Positions 36,312 to 44,251 of a DNA stretch of 64,000 bases are shown here, piece after piece. The position numbers and the translations under genes are program-made. Where the stretch lies: contig NZ_CABVHQ010000011.1 of the NCBI RefSeq assembly GCF_902497895.1, positions 1 to 64,000 on the forward strand. The letters are read 5' to 3'. Source of the DNA: Pseudomonas fluorescens. Its GTDB lineage: Bacteria > Pseudomonadota > Gammaproteobacteria > Pseudomonadales > Pseudomonadaceae. Below the pieces are notes generated by a model that was not told the origin of the DNA, did no database searches, and saw only the letters and a list, made by a program, of their open reading frames with translations. Every line of letters begins with the position of its first letter. The stretch's first letter is position 1.

Positions 36312-37168
36312 TATTTGGCCTCCGAAGCGCGGGCCAGCTTGGCCTGGAATTCACTGAAATCAGCGCTGCCGTGGATGTATTCATTGATCCAGGCGGTAAA
36401 GGTCTCGCGGTCGCGGGCAATCGCATCCCAAGCCTGATAGAAACGGTTGTCACGTTCGGTGTAACCGAGAGCGTAGGACGGATGCGCACCACCCGGTACG
36501 TGGCAGACAGCGCTCAAGGCCCAGGTTGGCAATACGCAGGCGTTCATTGGCGCTTTCAGGTCATCGACGATTTCTTCGACGGTGACGATGCAGCGTTTGG
36601 CCGCCAGTGCCGCTTCTTTCTGCACGCCGAGGATGCCCCAGAGCAGCACGTTGCCTTTGCGGTCGGCTTTCTGGGCATGGATCACGGTGATATCCGGACG
36701 CACCGCAGGCACTGCCGCCAGCACTTCACCGGTGAATGGGCAGGTCACGCTTTGGATCAAGGGGTTGACCTTGGGCAGGTCGGAACCGGCGTAGGCGCGC
36801 AATACCGCGAACGGTAGGCCAGAGGCGCCAGCCACGTAGGCATTGGCCAGGTCGGCGTGACTGTGTTCCTCGATCTCCAGCGCGTGCGGCCACTGCTTCT
36901 CGACCGCGTCACGCAGACGGTGCAGCGAGCCCACACCCGGGTTGCCGCCCCAGGAGAAAATCAACTTGCGAGCACAACCGGCGCCGATCAGCTGGTCGTA
37001 GACCAGGTCAGGCGTCATCCGCACCAGGGTCAGGTCTTTCTTGCCCTGGCGAATGATTTCATGACCCGCCGCTGTCGGGATCAGGTGAGTGAAGCCTTCG
37101 AGCGCGACGGTATCGCCGTCGTTGACGAACTGCTTCACCGCGTCATGCAGCGAAAGGATTTCAGCCAT
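36311..37168 (-). CDS. pcaI: 3-oxoadipate CoA-transferase subunit A
   Basis: A 285-aa alpha subunit of the 3-oxoadipate CoA-transferase. It shows ALEGFTHLIPTAAGHEIIRQ, RKLIFSWGGNPGVGSLHR and the IHAQKADRKGNVLLWG block of the family. The start at 37168 has GGGAG upstream; the frame can be extended to 37258 but without family similarity. It is the first gene of the pcaIJF unit, with two PcaR-type boxes at 37265-37295. Confidence 0.95.
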   Translation of the reverse strand: MAEILSLHDAVKQFVNDGDTVALEGFTHLIPTAAGHEIIRQGKKDLTLVRMTPDLVYDQLIGAGCARKLIFSWGGNPGVGSLHRLRDAVEKQWPHALEIEEHSHADLANAYVAGASGLPFAVLRAYAGSDLPKVNPLIQSVTCPFTGEVLAAVPAVRPDITVIHAQKADRKGNVLLWGILGVQKEAALAAKRCIVTVEEIVDDLKAPMNACVLPTWALSAVCHVPGGAHPSYALGYTERDNRFYQAWDAIARDRETFTAWINEYIHGSADFSEFQAKLARASEAK

Positions 37169-37264
37169 GGAGTGGACTCCCGAATTCAAAAACCGACGTG
37201 GAAATGGCGCGATGAGCAGCGCCGGATGACTGAAGGGTAAGCCTCTAAAAATCGTCAAACAATC

Positions 37265-37295
37265 CGATAATCGACTAACTGTTCGATAATCGAAC
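37265..37295. promoter_or_regulatory. Paired PcaR boxes of the pcaI promoter
   Basis: Two copies of CGATAATCG are centred at 37269 and 37288, exactly 19 bp apart. The second lies in the perfect palindrome GTTCGATAATCGAAC (37281-37295), close to the PcaR site known from the P. putida pcaI promoter. PcaR activates pcaIJF with beta-ketoadipate as inducer. Confidence 0.8.
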
Positions 37296-37388
37296 AGATT
37301 GTTATCAGCCTATCGGTTCTGCGTGGCTACCAAAAAGCTTCGCGGGCAAGCCCGCACCCACAAGGAATCTCTGCCTGAACACGGTACC

Positions 37389-37536
37389 TGTGGCGAGGGG
37401 GCTTGCCCCCGCTCGGCTGCGAAGCAGTCGTAATCCCAGCGACGGCGATTCGTCAGGCAGAACGCGGTTACCGAATTACGACCGCTGCGCGCTCGAACGG
37501 GGCGATTGCGGCGTTCCGACAAGCCCCCTCGCCACA
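37389..37536. repeat. Long inverted repeat, family A (copy 4)
   Basis: TGTGGCGAGGGGGCTTGCCC at the left and CAAGCCCCCTCGCCACA at the right bound 148 bp between pcaK and pcaI. The right arm has the variant inner part GGGGCGATTGCGGCGTTCCG, the reverse of the variant in copy 2. The rest of the 37169-37579 gap holds the pcaI promoter and no gene. Confidence 0.85.
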
Positions 37537-37579
37537 AAAGCCCGCTCGCCAAATCGACAGTGATTTTTTCAAAATCTGA

Positions 37580-38926
37580 TCAAGTCGCATCGGCATGACT
37601 GACCATGCCCTTGATCAGCACCGCGGTGGTTGCCAGCGCCGCTGGAATCACCAGTGCGCTCAGCACTTGCTCGAAGTTCCAGCCCAGCCCCAGCAACGTC
37701 GCGCCCATCCAGGCCCCGAGAATCGCGCCAAACCGACCGATCCCGAGCATCCAGGAAACACCGGTCGCCCGGCCTTGGGTCGGATAGAAGCGCGCCGCCA
37801 GTGACGGCATCGCCGATTGCGCACCGTTGACGCACATGCCGGCGACCAGCACCAGGGTTGCCAACAGCGTGATGTTGCCCAGGCTCTGCCCGACCGCGTA
37901 GGCAAAGCCCCCCGCCAACAAGTAGAAAATACCGATCACCCTGTGCGGATTGAACCTATCCATCGCCCAACCCACCACCACCGCGCTGAGTACTCCGCCA
38001 AACTGAAACAGGGCGCCGATGAACGCTGCCTGCTCCATGCTCGCGCCGCTGTCTCGCATCAGCGTCGGCAGCCAGCTGGTCAACAGGTAGACGATGACCA
38101 GCCCCATGAAATAGGTCAGCCACAACAACAAGGTCCCGGCGCTGTATGTACCCGAGAAAATGACCGCCAACACATTGCGGGCCTTCACGGTTTTCTGTTC
38201 CGGCACACTGAAGCTGGCGGCCTGGCCGACGACCGTCGGCTCGATCGGCGCCAACGCCTTGCGCACTTTGTCGGTACCGCGATTGCGCACCACCAGATAG
38301 CGCGCCGATTCCGGCAGCCAGAACAACAACACCAGCGCCAGGATCAACGGCAAGATCCCACCGATCAGCAACAGGCTGTGCCAGCCGAACGCCGGAATCA
38401 GCTTCGCCGAAATGAAACCGCCACCGGCCATGCCCAGGTTGAACCCGCAAAACATGCTGGTGACCAGTAGCGACTTGTGCCGTTCCGGGGTGTACTCGGA
38501 CAACAGGGTGGTGGCGTTCGGCATGCCGGCGCCCAGGCCCAGCCCGGTCAAAAAGCGCAGCACCAGGAGTTGGTCAACGTTGCTGCTATAGGCCGATGCC
38601 AGGCTGAACGCACCGAAGATCAGCACCGCCCCCACCAACACCACTTTGCGACCGAAGCGGTCGGCCAACGGTCCGGAACCCAGGGCGCCGAAGACCATGC
38701 CGATCAGCGCCGCACTCATCACCGGACCGAGGCTGGCGCGATCGATCCCCCAATCCTGGGACAGCGCGGGCGCAATGAAGCCCATGGCCGCGGTATCCAG
38801 GCCGTCGAGGAAGACAATCAGAAAACACAGGATCACCACCCGCCACTGATAGCGGGACAGCGGTTGAGCATTGATAAAGGACTGCACGTCGAGGCAGTTC
38901 CCTACAGCAGACTGAGGCTGATTCAT
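37580..38926 (-). CDS. pcaK: 4-hydroxybenzoate/protocatechuate MFS transporter PcaK
   Basis: A 448-aa inner-membrane proton symporter of the aromatic acid:H+ symporter family. It has 12 predicted spans, the DGLDTAAMGFIAPALSQDWG first-span motif with the essential Asp, and the GPLADRFGRKVVL loop 2-3 motif. The start at 38926 (MNQPQSAVGNCLDVQ) fits PcaK. It brings in the substrates of the protocatechuate branch, yet two enzymes of that branch are broken in this cluster. It is separated from pcaI by a repeat and so probably has its own transcript. Confidence 0.88.
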   Translation of the reverse strand: MNQPQSAVGNCLDVQSFINAQPLSRYQWRVVILCFLIVFLDGLDTAAMGFIAPALSQDWGIDRASLGPVMSAALIGMVFGALGSGPLADRFGRKVVLVGAVLIFGAFSLASAYSSNVDQLLVLRFLTGLGLGAGMPNATTLLSEYTPERHKSLLVTSMFCGFNLGMAGGGFISAKLIPAFGWHSLLLIGGILPLILALVLLFWLPESARYLVVRNRGTDKVRKALAPIEPTVVGQAASFSVPEQKTVKARNVLAVIFSGTYSAGTLLLWLTYFMGLVIVYLLTSWLPTLMRDSGASMEQAAFIGALFQFGGVLSAVVVGWAMDRFNPHRVIGIFYLLAGGFAYAVGQSLGNITLLATLVLVAGMCVNGAQSAMPSLAARFYPTQGRATGVSWMLGIGRFGAILGAWMGATLLGLGWNFEQVLSALVIPAALATTAVLIKGMVSHADAT

Positions 38927-39210
38927 TATTGTTGTTCCACACCAAATGCGCAGGCAATCGGGTACCGGCATTGGCCAGTGGTTTCACAAAGGGGGGGCAA
39001 TACCGAACTCAGGCGACCTGGGTCCACGGGCAGAACCGGTGCAGGCAACAGCTGGCGGAAACAGTACTCATGCCTCTTCATTATTATTGAATCGCCGCCC
39101 GGCTGCTGTCAGGTAACTGACTACGCCGCAATGGCTCTGCGGCGACATTAATGAAGCAAGGGAAACAGCGTCAATTCGCCAGACCCGTATCTGTGCGTTT
39201 ACCGAACAGC
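38927..39210. other. pcaK upstream region
   Basis: About 280 bp between pcaK and the MITE-like element. The pcaK promoter must lie here, but I find no good CGATAATCG box. Short open frames are not supported by ribosome sites. Confidence 0.4.
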
Positions 39211-39370
39211 TAGTGGCCTGTGTGGCTAGTTCGTTAGCTCAAATTCGGATGCCAGAAGTCCATAGCCAAGGCGCTGTGACGAGTCATAGCCCGCTATGGC
39301 GAGGAACAGCAACGCAGGATATGGGCTCGACAACGAAGTTGACTAACAGAATTAGCCACACAGGCCACTA
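39211..39370. mobile_element. MITE-like element with long terminal inverted repeats
   Basis: A 160-bp element with perfect 18-bp ends, TAGTGGCCTGTGTGGCTA at the left and its inverse at the right; the similarity continues imperfectly to about 30 bp. It begins and ends with TA, as expected for insertion at a TA target. It has no reading frame for a transposase. Its right end supplies the pcaR stop codon (TAG on the minus strand). The middle has its own dyad around CATAGCCCGCTATGG. Confidence 0.65.
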
Positions 39371-40210
39371 AGCAAACAGCTGCGCGCTCAGATCGCGACT
39401 GGCGCTCAGCAAACCGGGCAGAAAACGCTGCTCAAGCTCATTACGGCCCACACGTCCGGCATGGGTGCTGACGTTCAGCGCCGCCAGCACTTGCCCGGAA
39501 GCGTCGTACACCGGAACGGCGATCGAGCGCAGGCCTTGCTCAAGCTCCTGATCGACAATGCACCAACCTTGCTGGCGAACCTGTTGCAGGCATTCGAGCA
39601 GTGCTTGCGGGGTGTGCAAGGTGCGACTGGTCTTGGCCTGCAAGTCGGCGTGGTCGAGGTATTCGTGGAGCGAGGCATCATCCAGCGCTGCCAGCAGGAT
39701 CCGTCCCATGGAGGTGCAATAGGCTGGCAGACGCCCGCCCACTGACAAATCGACCGAGATAAGACGCTGGGTCGTCGCGGAGCGAGCTATATATAGAATG
39801 TCATCACCCTCCAGCGTGGCCATGTTGCAAGCCTCGTGAAGTTGCTCGCTCATGCGATCCAGATAAGGCTGGGCCGAAACCGCCAGCGGCGTCGAGGACA
39901 GATAGGCATGGCCCAGGGTCAGCACCTTGGGCAGCAACGAATAGGTACGCCCATCGGTGGTTGCATAACCCAGCTTGATCAACGTATGCAGGCAACGACG
40001 CACCGCCGCCCGAGGAATTTCCGTGCGGTGGCTGATCTGCGCGATGGTCAGATGGCGCTTGCGCTCCTGAAAAGCCTGCACCACTGCCAGACCGCGCGCC
40101 AGGGAGGTCATGAAGTCCGGGTCACCGGTCAATGCCTGGATCCGCTTGGCCGGCGAGGCGACGATCGGCGGAGCCACTGAAGCGAATGAATTGCGCAGTT
40201 GATCGTTCAT
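39368..40210 (-). CDS. pcaR: IclR-family regulator PcaR
   Basis: A 280-aa transcriptional activator of the beta-ketoadipate genes. The N-terminal winged helix (TIAQISHRTEIPRAAVRRCL) follows FMTSLARGLAVVQAFQERKR, typical of PcaR/PobR regulators, and the C-terminal IclR effector domain includes LPAYCTSMGRILLAAL and RSIAVPVYDASGQVLAALNV. I start at 40210 (MNDQLRNSFASVAPP); a longer frame to 40393 reads through the promoter boxes. The stop codon is inside the end of the MITE-like element, so the last residues may differ from those of relatives. Confidence 0.92.
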   Translation of the reverse strand: MNDQLRNSFASVAPPIVASPAKRIQALTGDPDFMTSLARGLAVVQAFQERKRHLTIAQISHRTEIPRAAVRRCLHTLIKLGYATTDGRTYSLLPKVLTLGHAYLSSTPLAVSAQPYLDRMSEQLHEACNMATLEGDDILYIARSATTQRLISVDLSVGGRLPAYCTSMGRILLAALDDASLHEYLDHADLQAKTSRTLHTPQALLECLQQVRQQGWCIVDQELEQGLRSIAVPVYDASGQVLAALNVSTHAGRVGRNELEQRFLPGLLSASRDLSAQLFA

Positions 40211-40292
40211 TTTCCGGTCCTTTGCCCACAGATCGACATCTATTACAGGCTGCTGCGCAGCAGATACGCAAGCTACGGGCAGTCGAGGTTGG

Positions 40293-40321
40293 GCGATTAT
40301 CGAACCATTAATCGATAATCG
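40293..40321. promoter_or_regulatory. Paired PcaR boxes of the pcaR promoter
   Basis: CGATTATCG is centred at 40298 and CGATAATCG at 40317, 19 bp apart. The first, on the minus strand, reads GTTCGATAATCGC, the same half as in the pcaI site. This suggests that PcaR controls its own gene. Confidence 0.75.
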
Positions 40322-40560
40322 CAATTGGTGCCTTTCTCTCGCCCGGGAGATTTCCTTCTGCCGCGATTCATGCAGGACGCCACAGATATACAAAAGTTCA
40401 CACTTTCCCGGGTGAGCAGCGTCAGCCCCATGGCGTCGGACGCTTACGCCCTCACAACTTTGCGCGCACTAATCTCGCCGCAAACACCGAGCAAAACTGT
40501 CCAGGGGGAAAAACCCACTTACAACGCAAAATCATCCGTAACAAAACCCCTCGCACATAG
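40322..40560. other. Gene-free stretch beyond the pcaR promoter
   Basis: A 79-codon open frame exists on the plus strand here but has no ribosome site and no family-like sequence, so I do not call it. I see no repeat or hairpin of note. Confidence 0.4.
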
Positions 40561-40589
40561 TTGACGAGTTTTAACTTCTTGGTGATAGT
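40561..40589 (+). promoter_or_regulatory. Sigma-70 type promoter(s) of the 40.6-kb leader
   Basis: TTGACG (40561-40566) and GATAGT (40584-40589) are 17 bp apart. A perfect TATAAT stands a little further on at 40608-40613, with a weak upstream element. Transcription to the right is expected from about 40600-40620. Confidence 0.55.
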
Positions 40590-40613
40590 GTTATTCAAAC
40601 CGACCGCTATAAT

Positions 40614-40926
40614 GCATCATGTGATGACCGCGGTTTCCTTAACCTTCGGATCCAAATCATTCAGGTAGCGCCTGCTCCAGTGGCACTTCCTGCAGCAAGC
40701 GCCTGGCTTAACATTCAAATGCCCAGCCAAAACGCTTGCACAAGAAACTGTTGCACGGCAGTTGTTTTTCTCTGGTGCCGTGACCGCTTGCAACAAGGAT
40801 GCTGTCTATCGAATCGCTGTCAACAGCCAAGGGCTTGTATAACCTTGCCTGGGACACTCCCTTGATAAACAACGATGCTGCAAGCCGTATCACCAGGATT
40901 CATCTCAACACAATTAGGTAATAATA
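40614..40926 (+). ncRNA. Candidate structured leader or small RNA
   Basis: About 310 bp between a good promoter and the 66-aa gene contain no convincing frame. GCAAGCG (40695-40701) pairs with CGCTTGC (40733-40739), enclosing a nested CTGGC/GCCAG-like stem. AACTG...CAGTT followed by GTTTTTC (40746-40769) could end a ~150-nt transcript. I do not recognise a known RNA family, so this is a low-confidence candidate. Confidence 0.3.
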
Positions 40927-41127
40927 GTGACGAAAGACGAACTGCGCGCGGAACTTGAGCGCCAGGAGCAACGCTACAAGGATGTTTACGGCGGGGAAAT
41001 CACCACCTACGCTGCTCAGCCAGAACCGGAACGCAAACCTTGGCGCAAGCGCGCCAGCATTCTCGATCAGGCCTTTACTCAAGAACTGCAGAAAATGGAA
41101 AAGGAACTCAAAGCCGAAGAGCCATGA
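40927..41127 (+). CDS. Conserved hypothetical protein (66 aa)
   Basis: A small, highly charged cytosolic protein beginning with a GTG ([20 protein letters not shown]), preceded by TAGG at normal distance. Two helical charged stretches flank a central proline/arginine segment ([14 protein letters not shown]). No family name is recognised. It stands alone in front of the phosphate transporter, from which it is separated by almost 400 bp. Confidence 0.65.
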   Translation: MTKDELRAELERQEQRYKDVYGGEITTYAAQPEPERKPWRKRASILDQAFTQELQKMEKELKAEEP

Positions 41128-41506
41128 TGGCTCCGGCTTGAATCCTTCAGGGCTGGCCACGTCCCTGCCAGTTCAAAGCTGGCTGGATCATCGACCCTGT
41201 TCCGCTCGCTACAAGCGGGCGGCTGCCGCCTCGGCCTGACAGGAGAGGCAAATGGCTCATGGCTGGCCTCGCCTACTGAAATTTCCTACGACTATTTCAG
41301 CTTCTCGGTTTTTCCCCAAAAAACCCTGATTTCTCGTTCACCCCCAACCAAATCAATGGCTTGCCTGACCGAAAAAAAAAACGGGGGGCTGGGGGGCTGT
41401 TACAAACTAATTCATTGAAGAATGTTACCGATGTGCACGTAGTGCATCGATTACTACGGTTTTCTGGCATAATCGCGCCCCCTTACGACCGGGTCAGAAT
41501 TCCTTC
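41128..41506. other. Gene-free stretch upstream of pitA
   Basis: AGCCATGATGGCT just after the 66-aa gene may end its transcript. Further on there is a run of ten A followed by CGGGGGGCTGGGGGGCTG (41369-41399). CTGTTACAAACTAATTCAT (41397-41415) is loosely like a Pho box (two CTGTCAT words), but several bases differ. No gene is seen. Confidence 0.45.
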
Positions 41507-42982
41507 ATGATCGATTTATTCAGCGGACTGGATGCTTGGGTGCTTGTGAGCCTCTTGCTCGCCCTGGCCTTTGTCCTCGCCTTCGAGTTCATCAACGGCT
41601 TTCATGACACCGCTAACGCGGTGGCCACTGTTATCTACACCAAAGCCATGCCACCCCACCTGGCCGTGTTCTTTTCCGGTGTGTTCAACTTCCTCGGTGT
41701 ATTGCTGGGCGGGGTCGGCGTGGCCTATGCAATCGTCCACCTGCTGCCGGTAGAGCTGTTGATCAATGTGAACACCGGCCACGGGCTGGCGATGGTGTTC
41801 TCGTTGCTCGCCGCCGCCATCACCTGGAACCTGGGCACCTGGTACTTCGGTATCCCGGCCTCCAGTTCGCACACCCTGATCGGCTCGATCCTCGGTGTGG
41901 GCCTGGCGAATGCGTTGATCAACGACATTCCCCTGGCCGATGGCGTCAATTGGCAGAAGGCAATCGATATCGGCGCCTCCCTGGTGTTCTCGCCGATGGC
42001 GGGCTTCCTGGTCGCCGGCCTGGTGCTCGTTGGCCTTAAATGGTGGCGCCCACTGTCCAAGATGCACAAGACTCCGGACCAGCGCCGCAAGCTCGACGAC
42101 AAGAAACATCCACCGTTCTGGAACCGCCTGGTCCTGGTAATTTCCGCAATGGCGGTGAGCTTTGTGCACGGCTCCAACGATGGCCAGAAAGGCATCGGAC
42201 TGATCATGCTGGTATTGATCGGTATCGTCCCGGCGCAGTTCGTGCTCGACCTGACCAGCACCACCTACCAGATCGAACGAACCCGCGATGCAACCTTGCA
42301 CCTGAGCCAGTTCTATCAGCGCAACAATGCCTCGCTCGGTGAGTTCCTGGCCCTGGGCAAAAGCGTAAAGGGCGACCTGCCGGAGAAATTCCGTTGCAAT
42401 CCGCAGCAGACCGAACCGACCATTTCCGCACTTCTTGGCACGCTCAAAGGTGTAGCGGACTATCACTCGCTGCCGGCGGAAAGCCGTATCGAAGTGCGTC
42501 GCTACTTGCTCTGCCTGGATGACACAGCGAAGAAAGTCGGCAAGTTGCCGGCCCTGGATGCCCGTGAAAAGGATGACTTGAACAAGCTGCGCAAAGACCT
42601 GACCGCAACGACCGAATATGCGCCGTTCTGGGTAATTCTTGCAGTAGCCCTGGCCCTCGGCCTCGGCACCATGGTCGGCTGGAAGCGCGTGGTGCTGACC
42701 ATCGGTGAGAAAATCGGTAAACAAGGCATGACCTACGCCCAGGGCATGTCGGCCCAGATCACCACCGCTTGCGCCATCGGCATGGCCAACATCTTCAGCC
42801 TGCCGGTCTCCACCACCCACGTGCTGTCTTCGGGTGTCGCGGGGACCATGGTGGCAAACAAAAGCGGCCTGCAAGGCGGTACGGTGAAGACCATCCTGCT
42901 GGCCTGGATCCTGACCCTGCCAGCGACAGTGGGCCTGTCGGCCGGCTTGTTCTGGCTGGCGTCGAAAGTCCTCGGCAGCTGA
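41507..42982 (+). CDS. pitA: Low-affinity inorganic phosphate transporter (Pit family)
   Basis: A 491-aa inner-membrane metal-phosphate:proton symporter. Two copies of the Pit signature are visible: ALAFVLAFEFINGFHDTANA near the N-terminus, and FVHGSNDGQKGIG in the middle with another GMANIFSLPVSTTHVLSSG near the end. About ten spans flank a cytoplasmic loop (residues ~270-370). The length agrees with Pseudomonas PitA-type proteins. A strong terminator follows. Confidence 0.9.
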   Translation: MIDLFSGLDAWVLVSLLLALAFVLAFEFINGFHDTANAVATVIYTKAMPPHLAVFFSGVFNFLGVLLGGVGVAYAIVHLLPVELLINVNTGHGLAMVFSLLAAAITWNLGTWYFGIPASSSHTLIGSILGVGLANALINDIPLADGVNWQKAIDIGASLVFSPMAGFLVAGLVLVGLKWWRPLSKMHKTPDQRRKLDDKKHPPFWNRLVLVISAMAVSFVHGSNDGQKGIGLIMLVLIGIVPAQFVLDLTSTTYQIERTRDATLHLSQFYQRNNASLGEFLALGKSVKGDLPEKFRCNPQQTEPTISALLGTLKGVADYHSLPAESRIEVRRYLLCLDDTAKKVGKLPALDAREKDDLNKLRKDLTATTEYAPFWVILAVALALGLGTMVGWKRVVLTIGEKIGKQGMTYAQGMSAQITTACAIGMANIFSLPVSTTHVLSSGVAGTMVANKSGLQGGTVKTILLAWILTLPATVGLSAGLFWLASKVLGS

Positions 42983-42997
42983 TTCCCAGCCTGTTGC

Positions 42998-43035
42998 AAA
43001 AAAGGTGCGATCCGTCTGGATCGCACCTTTTTTTA
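42998..43035 (+). terminator. Intrinsic terminator after pitA
   Basis: AAAGGTGCGATCC and GGATCGCACCTTT pair across GTCT, followed by more T residues. Confidence 0.9.
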
Positions 43036-43062
43036 TGCCTTTGGGAATGCGTTCAACCCGAA

Positions 43063-43097
43063 AAGATCGCAGCCTGCGGCAGGGCAGCTCCTACGGC
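43063..43097. repeat. Single REP arm (family B) with a small duplication
   Basis: The core GATCGCAGCCTGCGGCAG is followed by an extra GGCAG before CTCCTACGG, a short duplication inside the element. It lies between the pitA and ccoM terminators. Confidence 0.75.
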
Positions 43098-43108
43098 GGC
43101 GCGCAGGC

Positions 43109-43133
43109 AAAAAAAAAGGCGACCGAAGTCGCC
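43109..43133 (-). terminator. Intrinsic terminator after the ccoM-like gene
   Basis: On the minus strand GGCGACTTCGGTCGCC is followed by nine T residues, 35 bp past the small membrane protein stop codon. Confidence 0.88.
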
Positions 43134-43167
43134 CAAAATGCCTTGCGTGCTCGTGTACCGGAAAGAC

Positions 43168-43284
43168 TTAAGGCTTTTTGCTCTTATGTGCATCGTTCCA
43201 GATAAAGAATCCAAACCCGGCGAAAAACACCACCATGAGGCCGACTGTAACCACTCCGGCGATCACTACGTTGTCGAAAAACAT
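43168..43284 (-). CDS. ccoM: Small membrane protein, probably cbb3 oxidase subunit CcoM
   Basis: A 38-aa protein, MFFDNVVIAGVVTVGLMVVF and then FAGFGFFIWNDAHKSKKP. It has one transmembrane helix and a basic cytoplasmic tail. It resembles CcoM, the short fourth subunit of the cbb3-type cytochrome c oxidase described in P. stutzeri, which is also encoded away from the cco operon. A strong AGGAGG site stands six bases before the ATG and a clear terminator follows, so the gene is real; the CcoM name rests on remembered similarity. Confidence 0.7.
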   Translation of the reverse strand: MFFDNVVIAGVVTVGLMVVFFAGFGFFIWNDAHKSKKP

Positions 43285-43427
43285 GACTGGCCTCCTGCTC
43301 TTGCCCTGTTGCGATAGGGCTAAGTTAACCAATCCGGCTTGGATAAAAATTGACCGGGATCAATAGCGCCCGAAAGAAGATGCAAAGAAGGGAAATAACT
43401 GACCTGCGTCAACGGACGCAGGGGGAT

Positions 43428-43589
43428 TCAACGCTTTTTCGGTTTGTTTTTCGGCTTTTTCCTGGCTTTTCCCAATGGCATGGCCTGCTCGAAAGCCTGG
43501 CGGACTTCGTTCAGGCGTTTTTCATTGAGATCATGCACGCGCTTGGCGCGTTCGGAATTCAGGTCTATCAGCTTGTCGTCTTGGCTCAT
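43428..43589 (-). CDS. Small basic hypothetical protein (53 aa)
   Basis: A 53-aa frame starting MSQDDKLIDLNSERAKRVHD, with a helical charged middle (NEKRLNEVRQAFEQA) and a Lys-rich tail (KARKKPKNKPKKR). It ends beside a CTGCGTC/GACGCAG hairpin (43404-43420). The ribosome site is weak, but sequence character and placement suggest a real gene of unknown function, perhaps RNA- or DNA-associated. Confidence 0.6.
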   Translation of the reverse strand: MSQDDKLIDLNSERAKRVHDLNEKRLNEVRQAFEQAMPLGKARKKPKNKPKKR

Positions 43590-43754
43590 GGCGTTGATTG
43601 CATCGTCTGGCTATCGGTCGAATTCAGGCGCAGCAGGCAAGCGCGCTGCACCCCGGGGTCTGTCCATAATGCGGCGTGATGCCGGTGCTGACCAGTCGCC
43701 AGCGGACTCGGCAGCAAATTTTTACACATTGCCACCGATGAAAAAGCCCCGACG

Positions 43755-44096
43755 CTAAACCTCGACATCCACCCACAATCCCTGACGCGGCTGATCCTCC
43801 ATCAGTGGTACCACGGGCACGGTGTTGTCCGCGTTGAGCTCGTCACCGGGCACGGCCAGATGCACTTGCGGGTCGTCGTCCGCTTCACGCCGACGTTTGT
43901 TGCGTTGCTGCTGGCGTTGCTGCTCCTCGCGCAATAACAACGCCGAATGTTCGGCATCGCGTTTTTGCAAGTCGACAGTGCTTTCATTGGAGCTCGGTTG
44001 CACCGGCGCCACAGGAGGAATATCCGGAGTGGAGCGGACCGGATCCTGCGCAGAGGTGATCGGTACGACACTCAAGGGAAGTATTGGTGGCAGCAT
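43755..44096 (-). CDS. Conserved hypothetical protein (113 aa)
   Basis: A proline-rich N-terminus (MLPPILPLSVVPITSAQDPV), a central Arg/Gln-rich coiled-coil-like segment (LLREEQQRQQQRNKRRREAD) and an acidic end with LWVDVEV. AGGAG precedes the ATG at 44096. It has no cleavable signal peptide by eye. I do not recognise a family. It is divergent from rapA. Confidence 0.65.
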   Translation of the reverse strand: MLPPILPLSVVPITSAQDPVRSTPDIPPVAPVQPSSNESTVDLQKRDAEHSALLLREEQQRQQQRNKRRREADDDPQVHLAVPGDELNADNTVPVVPLMEDQPRQGLWVDVEV

Positions 44097-44251
44097 AATT
44101 ATTAGTCTCCTGTCAGCAGGCTGTCGGCTGCCGGAGTGGCGACTTGAGCCATCGGACGCAAACTTGTGATCCGCTCATCACCGTAACCCTTTGGTCTGGA
44201 GGCCTCGATCCGTTAATATAGTCGGCTTTTTCAAGGCGGGAGTCAGGCAGC

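Noticed and set aside
39211..39370. Complete insertion sequence
   Set aside because: Only 160 bp and no transposase frame, so at most a non-autonomous element.
40325..40564. 79-codon frame near the pcaR promoter
   Set aside because: No ribosome site, low-complexity Ser/Pro/Thr content, and it lies over promoter sequence.
40680..40865. 61-codon frame in the candidate RNA region
   Set aside because: No ribosome site and no family-like sequence; the stems in the same place are a better explanation.
41369..41399. G-quadruplex upstream of pitA
   Set aside because: Only two long G runs are present on the strand; four are needed for a simple intramolecular form.
41397..41415. Pho box of pitA
   Set aside because: The two words differ from CTGTCAT at several positions, so it is noted only as a loose resemblance.
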